NCBI GenBank assembly: GCA_904066235.2
Contig: CAJFCV020000004.1
Coordinates: 12,730,884 to 12,794,883, forward strand
Direction of reading: 5' to 3'
DNA length: 64,000 nucleotides
Source of the DNA: Bursaphelenchus xylophilus
Lineage: Eukaryota > Nematoda > Chromadorea > Rhabditida > Aphelenchoididae
In this document: positions 25,020-34,739 of the stretch, piece after piece
Layout: each line of letters begins with the position of its first letter
How positions within the stretch are numbered: position 1 is the first letter of the stretch
The notes under the pieces: model-generated
The model's database searches: none
Told to the model about the DNA's origin: nothing
The model's input: only the letters and a program-made list of their open reading frames with translations
Translations under genes and position numbers: made by a program

Positions 25020-25763
25020 CAGGGGAAGCACCCCAAGTGCGATGCTCAGATTTTAGTGAAACATGCCACAAATTTAGAATATTTTTTCTAAGACATATGC
25101 GAAAATCCTAGCTTGCGCTTTGCAGAAACAACCCAGATTTTATGATCAAAAGTTGGCGAAAATTTGACAATTTTTGCCGAATTTCGGCACGAAAAGTTTC
25201 ATATTTTTTTCTACCATAGGCAATGTTTCCACAAAAAATCAATTTTTCCCTCTAGTAAAGTTATGGCCAAAAAGTGTTTTTCTCTCTGACCTCCCTCCAC
25301 GTTTAACCCTTTCCGGACGAGTCGGCACGTACTGGTAAAAATGAAAGAGGGTGCCCTACTGAGTAACGGCATAATAGTGGTTCAGCCCATCGAAGCGTTA
25401 TTTGGGACTTATGACAAAAAGTGTCCTAAAAAGTACCCCTGTTTGACATATAAGTTTTGAAATTTTTGTGACAAGCTATAGATCGGAAACTACCCCTAAA
25501 TCAAAGTCGAGGAGTCCTTATATTGTTACATCCAAGAACTGTCCAAATTGGAGCACTATAGGACTTGTTATGGATTTTTGGAAATTGAATTTTTAATTTT
25601 GGTCAATTTTCGACCTAAAATCAAGTATCGTTCGATATCTCAGCGGAACTTGCAAAGCACGAGCTAAAACTTTCAGGAATTGATATTCCGTCTTTTTCTG
25701 ATGTGTGTGCAAAATTTTAACAATAAAAAAAATTTGAGCTTCGCACTCGGGGTACTTCCCTTG
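25020..25763. mobile_element. PIF/Harbinger-like MITE, long variant with TTA duplication
   Basis: Ends CAGGGGAAGCACCCCAAGTG and, inverted, CAAGGGAAGTACCCCGAGTG are flanked by TTA at 25017-25019 and 25764-25766. Compared with the 448 bp copy at 6.7 kb the body is in reverse order and carries about 300 bp of extra sequence in the middle (roughly 25310-25620). There is no transposase. Confidence 0.78.
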
Positions 25764-26990
25764 TTATTACAAATTGGACGAATTTCGAGTAATTTTTCTA
25801 TGCGATAGCCAGGAAAATCGCAAGGCCAAACGTTAACCATAGTTTGAAAACTCGTACTTTAAACATAAGGCAATTTAGCCCCTTCGGCAAGGCCAAAGTT
25901 CCTTGAAAAAATGCCGCACGAAAATAGCAAAGTCTTTGTCCCTGCATAGAACAAGCTAAACTTTTTTGGGAGTTTATAATGTGCAAATCTTCCTTCCGTC
26001 GGTGCACCAATTAAAACAACAGAGGGAGGAAAGTTGCGCACATTCAAAAGAAAATTTCGTACGTTAGCGCTGAAAACAGGGGTGGTTAATTATGGTATTT
26101 TAGCATTTTCAAGACGCATTTTATTCTTTAAAGAAGCAATGCGTATAACACAAAAGGCCGTACTTGCGAAATCCATGCATAGGCAACGAAGTACGAAAAA
26201 TTGTACTTTGATACAAAGTATGTACACGATGTACCAAACTGCAAGTATTTAGTCAAAAAACTATATACATACGTATATATACAAATCTTCACAAGTGCGT
26301 CCAGTAATAACCTTATCTACACAATTTTAAGTTTACGGTTGAAGAAAAAACGTTCAAGTGACACGTTTGATTTAGTCGTGACAGTGGCTGCATTCCAGCT
26401 GCTAACGGCACTCAGACATTCCGTTTTAGCGTTTGTGTCAGGACGTTCTAGTCTAAACATAATACAATGAGTCTATTTACTGAAAATACGCGGTACGCAC
26501 ACATAATCTTCAGTTATATGCAAATGTTTTGGCACTTTGCGGCCACTGCAAAACAAAAATTCGTGCGTTTGTGCGGAGAACGTTAGAATTAATATTGAAC
26601 GTCCTTACTAAATACATAATGCCTAATTCTAAACCAAAGAACCGCTGTTGTTTCTTGTCACAGGTCAAAACTATCATATTCCGGAAGTTCGAGTCATGTG
26701 TAGTTTTGACAACAGAGATTTCCATGTTTCTCCGAATAAACTAACCGACAAAATAAATTTGTTAAACAACATGATTTTGTCAACATTCCTTCCGTCACTT
26801 CAAACCGACACATAGTGACTGATGCCGCCTCAAAGATCCTCCAATCATAGCTATCTAGTTTATAGTATCGGCACTTTACAGCGATCTCTGTACAACACTT
26901 ACGGAAACATTCAACATTCTCCGCCAAACAAGGAAATTCGTCAAAACGCGCGATATAACTTCCAAAGTTTTTACAACTTGAAAATGTCCG

Positions 26991-26997
26991 TATAAAA
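26991..26997 (+). promoter_or_regulatory. TATA box of the glycine-rich gene
   Basis: TATAAAA stands 61 bp before the start codon at 27058, a good distance for a core promoter with a short leader. Confidence 0.6.
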
Positions 26998-27057
26998 GCG
27001 ATTCTATTGGCTGCTTTCTCAGGTCAGTTCTTTTGTTGACGAATCGGGTAAAAAATT

Positions 27058-27533
27058 ATGAAGCTGCTCGCGTATTTCATGCTCCTTGGTCTTATGGCTG
27101 TTGCCTTGGCTGCTACAGGGTAAGTAATTGAATCTTAATTTGTAGCCTAACCTCTGAGCGGACGTGACAAATGTATCACCGTTTATAACTAAATTTATGC
27201 GTTTACATTTTTCCGCCGTCGTCTGGAGAATGTGCGCTAAATGTCGTGGTAAACATCGTTAAAACATAAAAATATTTGTTTTCAATCATATTTTTCAGCC
27301 TTCGCCTGAAACGTCAGTTTGGTCGTGCTAGTGAAACCATCACAGTTAGTGAAAACATCCGAGGCGGTGGCCCAGGACCATACGGCGGAAGAGGGGGTGG
27401 TTTTGGTGGCCCAGGACCGTACGGCGGAAGAGGAGGTGGTTTTGGTGGGCCAGGACCCTACGGCCGTTTCGGTGGCGGACCGCGTGAAACTGTCACTGTT
27501 ACAAAAACGTTCACGGAAGTTGGAAAGAAATAA
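27058..27533 (+). CDS. Small secreted glycine-rich protein with a dibasic site
   Basis: Two exons, 27058-27119 and 27299-27533, give 98 residues. A clear signal peptide (KLLAYF..LGLMAVALA) is followed by LRLKRQF, a Lys-Arg site suited to proprotein convertase cleavage, and then by three tandem copies of a block starting GPGPYGG (GGRGGGFG in between). The C-terminus returns to a non-repeat ETVTVTKTFTEVGKK that echoes the sequence ETITVSENI before the repeat. Nematodes make many short Gly-rich secreted peptides, some cuticular, some antimicrobial or neuropeptide-like; which applies here is not visible. The Lys-Arg-Gln site also occurs in every repeat of the neighbouring proline-rich gene, which converges on this one with 327 bp between stops. 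AATAAA is at 27545-27550. Confidence 0.82.
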
Positions 27534-27860
27534 AGCAATTTGTGAATAAATCCTTATAAAAAATATCGGAGTATTTGTTAAACGAATTGTTATTTCATTG
27601 TACTAGAAAGAGAAAAGTTTTTGTGGGTTTATGACTTCTTCCAGGTAAGCAGGTGCCCCGGTTGTTTGCGATACATCATACATAATAATTGTGTGGATGT
27701 TACTTTTCTGTGAAATTGAGAATTCGAAGAAAAACGTAAAAAGATGTTGACACATTTATTCTTCCCGTAATATACAGTAAGAATTTTAAAGAATTAACTA
27801 TGCTTTAGCTTGGGGTTAAAAATGGAAAAACAGTTGGTTTCGGGCATTTCTTCGCAGTCT

Positions 27861-30825
27861 CTAGATTGGAGAGTCAGGGAATGGAGGAGGGGGTCCAGAA
27901 GGAGGTGGTGGAGTTGGTCCCTGGTCACCAGCACTTCTTTCCTGCCTCTTGTTTTTAGAGCCAAAGAATGAAGGAGGGGGTCCAGAAGGAGGTGGTGGAG
28001 TTGGGTCCGGGTCACCAGCACTTCTTTGCTGCCTCTTGTCTTGATAGCCATCGAATGAAGGAGGGGGTCCAGAAGGAAGTGGTGGAGTTGGGTCCGGGTC
28101 ACCAGCACTTCTTTCCTGCCTCTTGTTTTGAGAGCCAAAGAATGAAGGAGGGGGTCCAGAAGGAAGTGGTGGAGTTGGGTCCGGGTCACCAGCACTTCTT
28201 TCCTGCCTCTTGTTTTGATAGCCATCGAATGAAGGAGGGGGTCCAGAAGGAAGTGGTGGAGTTGGGTCCGGGTCACCAGCACTTCTTTGCTGCCTCTTGT
28301 TTTGAGAGTCAGGGAATGGAGGAGGGGGTCCAGAAGGAAGTGGTGGAGTTGGGTCCGGGTCACCAGCACTTCTTTCCTGCCTCTTGTTTTGAGAGCCAAA
28401 GAATGAAGGAAGGGGTCCAGAAGGAGGTGGTGCTGTTGGGTCCGGGTCACCAACACTTCTTTGCTGCCTCTTGTTTTGATAGCCATCGAATGAAGGAGGG
28501 GGTCCAGAAGGAGGTGGTGGAGTTGGGTCCGGGTCACCAGCACTTCTTTGCTGCCTCTTGTTTTGAGAGTCAGGGAATGGAGGAGGGGGTCCAGAAGGAA
28601 GTGGTGGAGTTGGGTCCGGGTCACCAGCACTTCTTTCCTGCCTCTTGTTTTGATAGCCATCGAATGAAGGAGGGGGTCCAGAAGGAAGTGGTGGAGTTGG
28701 GTCCGGGTCACCAGCACTTCTTTGCTGCCTCTTGTTTTGAGAGTCAGGGAATGGAGGAAGGGGTCCAGAAGGAAGTGGTGGAGTTGGGTCCGGGTCACCA
28801 GCACTTCTTTCCTGCCTCTTGTTTTGAGAGCCAAAGAATGAAGGAAGGGGTCCAGAAGGAGGTGGTGCTGTTGGGTCCGGGTCACCAGCACTTCTTTGCT
28901 GCCTCTTGTTTTGATAGCCATCGAATGAAGGAGGGGGTCCAGAAGGAGGTGGTGGAGTTGGGTCCGGGTCACCAGCACTTCTTTGCTGCCTCTTGTTTTG
29001 AGAGTCAGGGAATGGAGGAGGGGGTCCAGAAGGAAGTGGTGGAGTTGGGTCCGGGTCACCAGCACTTCTTTCCTGCCTCTTGTTTTGAGAGTCAGGGAAT
29101 GGAGGAAGGGGTCCAGAAGGAAGTGGTGGAGTTGGGTCCGGGTCACCAGCACTTCTTTCCTGCCTCTTGTTTTGAGAGCCAAAGAATGAAGGAAGGGGTC
29201 CAGAAGGAGGTGGTGCTGTTGGGTCCGGGTCACCAGCACTTCTTTGCTGCCTCTTGTTTTGATAGCCATCGAATGAAGGAGGGGGTCCAGAAGGAGGTGG
29301 TGGAGTTGGGTCCGGGTCACCAGCACTTCTTTGCTGCCTCTTGTTTTGAGAGTCAGGGAATGGAGGAGGGGGTCCAGAAGGAAGTGGTGGAGTTGGGTCC
29401 GGGTCACCAGCACTTCTTTCCTGCCTCTTGTTTTGATAGCCATCGAATGAAGGAGGGGGTCCAGAAGGAAGTGGTGGAGTTGGGTCCGGGTCACCAGCAC
29501 TTCTTTGCTGCCTCTTGTTTTGAGAGTCAGGGAATGGAGGAGGGGGTCCAGAAGGAAGTGGTGGAGTTGGGTCCGGGTCACCAGCACTTCTTTGCTGCCT
29601 CTTGTTTTGAGAGTCAGGGAATGGAGGAGGGGGTCCAGAAGGAAGTGGTGGAGTTGGGTCCGGGTCACCAGCACTTCTTTGCTGCCTCTTGTTTTGAGAG
29701 TCAGGGAATGGAGGAGGGGGTCCAGAAGGAAGTGGTGGAGTTGGGTCCGGGTCACCAGCACTTCTTTCCTGCCTCTTGTTTTGAGAGTCATCGAATGAAG
29801 GAGGGGGTCCAGAAGGAGGTGGTGGAGTTGGGTCCGGGTCACCAGCACTTCTTTGCTGCCTCTTGTTTTGAGAGTCAGGGAATGGAGGAGGGGGTCCAGA
29901 AGGAAGTGGTGGAGTTGGGTCCGGGTCACCAGCACTTCTTTCCTGCCTCTTGTTTTGATAGCCATCGAATGAAGGAGGGGGTCCAGAAGGAAGTGGTGGA
30001 GTTGGGTCCGGGTCACCAGCACTTCTTTGCTGCCTCTTGTTTTGAGAGTCAGGGAATGGAGGAGGGGGTCCAGAAGGAAGTGGTGGAGTTGGGTCCGGGT
30101 CACCAGCACTTCTTTCCTGCCTCTTGTTTTGATAGCCCTCGAATGAAGGAGGGGGTCCAGAAGGAGGTGGTGGAGTTGGGTCCGGGTCACCAGCACTTCT
30201 TTGCTGCCTCTTGTTTTGAGAGTCAGGGAATGGAGGAGGGGGTAAAGAAGGAAGTGGTGGAGTTGGGTCCGGGTCACCAGCACTTCTTTCCTGCCTCTTG
30301 TTTTGATAGCCATCGAATGAAGGAGGGGGTCCAGAAGGAAGTGGTGGAGTTGGGTCCGGGTCACCAGCACTTCTTTGCTGCCTCTTGTTTTGAGAGTCAG
30401 GGAATGGAGGAGGGGGTCCAGAAGGAAGTGGTGGAGTTGGGTCCGGGTCACCAGCACTTCTTTCCTGCCTCTTGTTTTGAGAGCCAAAGAATGAAGGAAG
30501 GGGTCCAGAAGGAGGTGGTGCTGTTGGGTCCGGGTCACCAGCACTTCTTTGCTGCCTCTTGTTTTGATAGCCATCGAATGAAGGAGGGGGTCCAGAAGGA
30601 GGTGGTGGAGTTGGGTCCGGGTCACCAGCACTTCTTTGCTGCCTCTTGTTTTGAGAGCCAGGGAATGGATGAGGGGATCCAGAAGGAGGTGGTCCAGAAG
30701 GGGGTGGTCCCTGGTTATCTTGGAGACCCTCTGTAACTAAAATTATTGAGTCCTTTTCCATTTCTAAGCAACATACTGCAACCAAGTGCCAACACACAGA
30801 AGCAAATCACCAAGCTGTATCTCAT
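27861..30825 (-). CDS. Secreted proline-rich tandem-repeat protein with a Lys-Arg site in every unit
   Basis: Exon 1 (30825-30777) encodes a signal peptide, MRYSLVICFCVLALGC; a 40 nt intron (GTATGT..TTTTAG) joins it to exon 2 (30736-27861). The protein has 974 residues. After a short lead it is about 31 tandem units of 29 residues (87 bp), then a partial last unit. Each unit begins SAGDPDPTPP, continues with SGPPPSF or SGPPPPFP, and ends QNKRQQR or QNKRQER. The Lys-Arg is kept in all units, so convertase cleavage would release up to about 30 similar Pro-rich peptides. Unit variants (FDGY, FPDS, FFGS) recur in the same order, showing block duplication. I know no family with this unit. It may be a peptide polyprotein, a structural secretion or a gland product. 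Alternative frames across the array are also open but lack the signal peptide. Confidence 0.82.
27960..30660. repeat. 87-bp tandem (minisatellite) coding array, about 31 units
   Basis: Period 87 bp, a multiple of three, with units over 90 % alike by eye. The + strand is strongly purine rich with G-runs (GGAGGAGGGGGTCC, GTTGGGTCCGGG), so one strand could form G-quadruplexes. Because the period is a whole number of codons, three frames stay open through the array. Confidence 0.95.
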
Positions 30826-30861
30826 TATTAGATGAATGATGCTACAATGACGCCCAAAAGG

Positions 30862-30870
30862 TTTATATAG
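30862..30870 (-). promoter_or_regulatory. TATA box of the proline-rich repeat gene
   Basis: On the minus strand CTATATAAAC lies about 40 bp before the ATG at 30825, implying a very short leader. Confidence 0.55.
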
Positions 30871-31712
30871 TTGTTATTTGTTTGCTCAGTGATTTTTTAA
30901 AATCATTCGGTAGACATTTGTTTAGCCGTACTCAGGGGCATTCATAATAGAAATCTTTGGTGTCGTAGCTTCACGTTTGTTCAGCACTCAATCAACTACA
31001 TGCGATCCTTTGTGTTACAGGTCAGAGCTTCATTTGTCGCAATTGCAAAAAGAAATCGAAGGTCGTTAAAGTGCAATTTTCGACCTTGCAGACTGAAATA
31101 AACTTTACAATGAAAAAATCACTCTTCAACGAAAGGAAGCCAGCAAAAGTCTGTCTCTCATCAAAATAAGTAGGCTCTTTTTCGGGGTTATCAGTTTATC
31201 GCAACTTTAACTTCTCTCAGTTCACGTAAGTTTTGATGTGAAAGTTTTAGCGCGCGCTTTGCATGCGCTTTGCATGGCACCGACGGTCTTTGTCAACGCG
31301 ATGCGCGAAATGCGGAGTATGGTCAGAGAGGAGAAACGCTTTTTGGCCACATCTCTGCCAATTTCTCATAGAAAAAAAAATTTTTGAACAAACGACTCTC
31401 ATTTAGAATTAAGACTGAAAATTGCCGAGCGTAAACTTTACCAACTTTCGGATCAAAAAATCTCAAGTCTTCTACAAAACGCGAGCTGAGAGCTTCGGAT
31501 ATGCCTTCGATAAAATTGACCTAAATTTGTGAGGTTCTATGCATAAGAATTTGAGCGTGAATCGAACACGATCTTTGTGAAACGCATTTTTAACTGTTCT
31601 TTTTTTTATTCTTTGACTTTCGTTAAAACAAAGATCGCGATAATGTCGCGGTCACAAGCAGCTATTAATTTCGTGTTATGAAAGCGGCGCGTTGTTCCGT
31701 CGATGAGGCCGA
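30871..31712. other. Intergenic region between the repeat gene and PAICS
   Basis: Holds a degenerate PIF/Harbinger-like MITE at about 31195-31565. No gene seen. Confidence 0.45.
31195..31565. repeat. Degenerate PIF/Harbinger-like MITE
   Basis: Blocks AAAGTTTTAGCGCGCGCTTT, ATGCGCGAAATGCGGAG, TTTTTGGCCACATCTCTGCC and CAAAACGCGAGCTGAGAG follow the reference order. Both termini are too worn to define borders. Confidence 0.55.
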
Positions 31713-31720
31713 TATAAAAG
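31713..31720 (+). promoter_or_regulatory. TATA box of PAICS
   Basis: TATAAAAG, followed about 40 bp later by a donor-like CTGTAAGCTG (31757-) and then by TTTTTTTTCAG four bases before the start codon. This suggests a 5' leader intron of about 160 nt; the acceptor could instead take a spliced leader. Confidence 0.5.
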
Positions 31721-31924
31721 CATTCGTTGGTGCGATAACAAAAATCATTATAAATCGCTGTAAGCTGTGTAACATTTTATGATTTATTTGTGATGGGTGG
31801 GTTTTGTTGGTCCATTTCGACCTAATATTGACTCCTGGGAGCTTTGAAAATGTTCGTTATAAACATATTGCGTTGTACAGAACCTCCATATTTCATTTTT
31901 TCTCATCAATTTTTTTTCAGCAAG

Positions 31925-33967
31925 ATGTCAAAACCCCTGGCTCAAGGAAAAACGAAGGCAATCTACGCTGTCTCCGGTGATGACAGCAAAGTTTTGATCA
32001 AGAGTTTGGACAGTTTAACCGCTTTCAACGCCCAACGTAAAAGTGAATTGGAAGGAAAGGCAGCGGCGGCTTCAAAGACCACCTGCAACATCTTTCGGTA
32101 TTTGAACGCTTGCGGTATGTAAATTCGATGTAATGTATGCAGGAGGTAGACAAGTGTGGTTCTTAGAAATTTTCGTGTACTCTGGAAGTACAGTCAAACA
32201 ACAAACGTGCAAGGAGTTAAAAATTCGTTAGAGTGGTGCCATTTTCACTCATTTGGCCCTGAGGTTAACCCTTTGGACCTTCGAGATTTTTGTTATTGAC
32301 AGGCTCCGTTACAAAATTTTCAGCCCGATTTTTGATGAAAAATTAAATTTTTGGCTATGTCAGATCTGAATGTCATTTCTCTTGAAAATCCAGTCTAGCG
32401 TTTTGATCTAAAAATCTCATTTTAGGGCTCAAAACGCATTTTGTCCGCGAGGTTTCGGAAACCGAGTTCGAAGCCCTGAATTGCACAATGATTCCGATCG
32501 AATGGGTGGCCCGTCGAATCGCCACCGGCTCATTTTTGAAGCGAAACCCGGGCGTGAAAGAGGGCTACCTTTTCACGCCGCCGCTCATTGAAACCTTCTT
32601 CAAAGATGACGCCAACGATGACCCTCAATGGAGCCGTGCGCAACTTCTGGAGGCAAATTTTGAGCTTAACGGGAGGAAAATCGGAGTCCACGAATATAAT
32701 TGGATGCAGCGTGCAACGTCCGTGATTTTCCGACTATTGGAAAAGGCCTGGCGCACGGTGGGATGTGTTTTGGTCGACATGAAGATCGAGTTCGGAGTCA
32801 CCACGAAAGGAGAGCTGGTTTTGGCGGACGTGATTGACAATGACAGCTGGAGAGTGTGGCCAAACGGCGATCGGAGATTACAATTGGACAAGCAGGTCTA
32901 CAGAGACTTGCCACAGGTAAAAACTTTTTGAATGGGGCATCCAAGGTGCGAGGCATTCGATTTTTTATTCTTACAGCAGCGGACCTGATCCAGTGGCAAA
33001 AAACGTACCATTTTGAATCCGGGAAGTACGAAAAAATGTAGCAAAATAGCTCCCTTTCCAAGTTAGAAAGCTCCGATTTCAAAAGCGCCCTTCAAAACGG
33101 AGTTTTTTACTTGGAGATGGAGGCATTTTGCTACATTTTTTGGTACTTCCCGGATACAAAATGATACTTTTTTTGCCACTGGATCAGGTCTGTCACTGTA
33201 TGACAAAATTTTTTAATTTTTTGAGATTGCGCTACAAGCAATCGAAGTTTTTAGATCAAAAACAAAAATATTGAACCCCAAAATTTTTCCAGGTAACCGA
33301 AGAAGCGCTAAAAGAAGTCAAAAAGAACTACGAACGAGTTGCACAGCTGACAAATGACTTTGCCGACCCATCCAAAGTCCCCAACGTCGAAGCCATTATT
33401 ATCATGGGGTCGGCCGCTGATGCTGATTATGGAAAGAAAATCGCGGCTTCTTTGACAAATTTCGGAGTCGAAACCAGTCTCAGGGTTTGCTCAGCGCATA
33501 AGTCGACAGCCGAAGCACTCGAACTAATCGGAGAATTGGAAAATAAAGCCAATCCTTGCGTTTTGATCGCCATTGCGGGCAGATCCAATGGACTTGGTCC
33601 AGTTTTGGCGGCTAATTCTATTCTCCCCGTAATTAATGCCCCGCCATTCAGCGCGGACTGGGCTGCACAAGACGTTTGGAGCTCGCTAAGAATGCCAACT
33701 GGAGTGGGATGTACTACCGTATTGGGAGCAGACGAGGTCGCGCTGGCAGCTGCAAAAATATTATCCATCCATAATCATCTTGTTTATGGGAAATTGTTGG
33801 GAAATCAGCTGAATAACATTCAGAAAATCTTTGTAAGTCGACTACGTGATTTTTTGCAAGCTAAACACACATACCCTAACCTTACAAACCCAAAAAAATC
33901 ATCTTTTGCACCGTAATTTGCGTTATTTTAGGACTCGGATCAACAACTCGCCCAATTAACCCTATAA
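31925..33967 (+). CDS. PAICS: Bifunctional PAICS: SAICAR synthetase / AIR carboxylase
   Basis: Four exons: 31925-32114, 32426-32916, 33293-33832 and 33932-33967, giving 418 residues against about 425 in mammals. The N-terminal half is SAICAR synthetase: GKTKAIY (nucleotide-binding start), [20 protein letters not shown] and [20 protein letters not shown] with the metal/ATP site DxxD-like block. The C-terminal half is the animal-type AIR carboxylase: [36 protein letters not shown] and [14 protein letters not shown]. The two steps are successive in de novo purine synthesis in the cytosol. No residue of these blocks is missing. A mariner-like MITE lies in intron 2. The gene ends 122 bp from the convergent DPH3 gene. 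Confidence 0.96.
32971..33205. mobile_element. Mariner-like palindromic MITE, copy 3 (in PAICS intron 2)
   Basis: Ends CAGCAGCGGACCTGATCCAG and, inverted, CAGTGACAGACCTGATCCAG, flanked by TA. Inner opposed blocks ATGTAGCAAAATAGCTCC and GGAGGCATTTTGCTACATTT make it near-palindromic. The cleanest copy of this family in the window. Confidence 0.78.
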
Positions 33968-34089
33968 ATCATTCCTTAGGAGCGGAAAACAACAGTCATC
34001 AATGCTAATTTGGCATTTATGTCAACAGTGTCATAACAAATAATAAACAATTTCCCTTTGTACAAATAAAAGTCTGTTTTTTTCTTAAT

Positions 34090-34395
34090 TTAAGCGGTCA
34101 CCGGTGTTCCGGTGGATATTGTCTCCATCTGAACAAACATTTCCATGTCGTATATCACTCGGACCAATAGCGAACAGCTGGGACAAGTGGCCACATCTTC
34201 ACCGGCTTCTAACTGCTCCCTGAAGCGAAACAAAGAGGTAATTCCCCCAATCATATCTAAAATTCAAAGAAAAATCGAACAAACTCACTTTGATATCTCA
34301 AATCGATCGCCGCAAGGACAGGGGAAGTGGTAAACACCCTTTTCCTCATCGAACTCAAAGTCCTCGATCTCTACCTCATCGTGGAATACCGACAT
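34090..34395 (-). CDS. DPH3: Diphthamide biosynthesis protein 3 (CSL zinc-finger)
   Basis: Two exons read leftward, 34395-34289 and 34219-34090, give 78 residues. The start [14 protein letters not shown] and the four zinc-binding cysteines in CPCGDRF and [13 protein letters not shown] are diagnostic of DPH3/Kti11. The protein is the electron donor for the radical-SAM step (DPH1-DPH2) that starts diphthamide formation on elongation factor 2, and also serves Elongator-linked tRNA modification. Length is close to the usual 82 residues. The intron is 69 nt with GTGAGT donor. The C-terminus ([13 protein letters not shown]) is not conserved, as in other animals. Confidence 0.95.
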
Positions 34396-34739
34396 GGCGG
34401 CAATGCAAACCCTGAAATGAATTTTATAATAGAGCAGGTATAAAAACTCGCAAAGACGCCAAAAACGATGTAAAGGCGTAAAAATTCATCGTGCAATGGC
34501 TACACAAAGCGTCCAGAATCGATTTGGGATCTCGACAAAAAAGAATTTCGCAATTTTTTTGGAAAAGAACTGCGCCCGAACTTTGAAATTCTTTTGCAGT
34601 CTGCAGCCGATCTTATACGATTGAATATGTCCGTAAATGTTTTTCTAGAAAAATTTCTGTTGTTTGCAATGAGCTAGATATTTCTCCTTTCTAGTGATAA
34701 TTCTCACTCAAATCAACCTTTAAACAATTGTAAATAGTA

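Larger units (their letters stand above)
24562..27057. other. Intergenic region with a large MITE
   Basis: Apart from the 744 bp element at 25020-25763 no structure was recognised. Open frames on both strands around 25.8-26.9 kb are short, A/T rich and lack motifs. The promoter of the glycine-rich gene is at its right end. Confidence 0.45.

Noticed and set aside
27960..30660. CRISPR-like array
   Set aside because: Units are contiguous 87-bp coding repeats with no unique spacers, in a eukaryote.
27968..30736. 922-codon plus-strand frame and 945-codon second minus frame over the 87-bp array
   Set aside because: Open only because the repeat period is a multiple of three; no signal peptide, splice context or promoter joins them.
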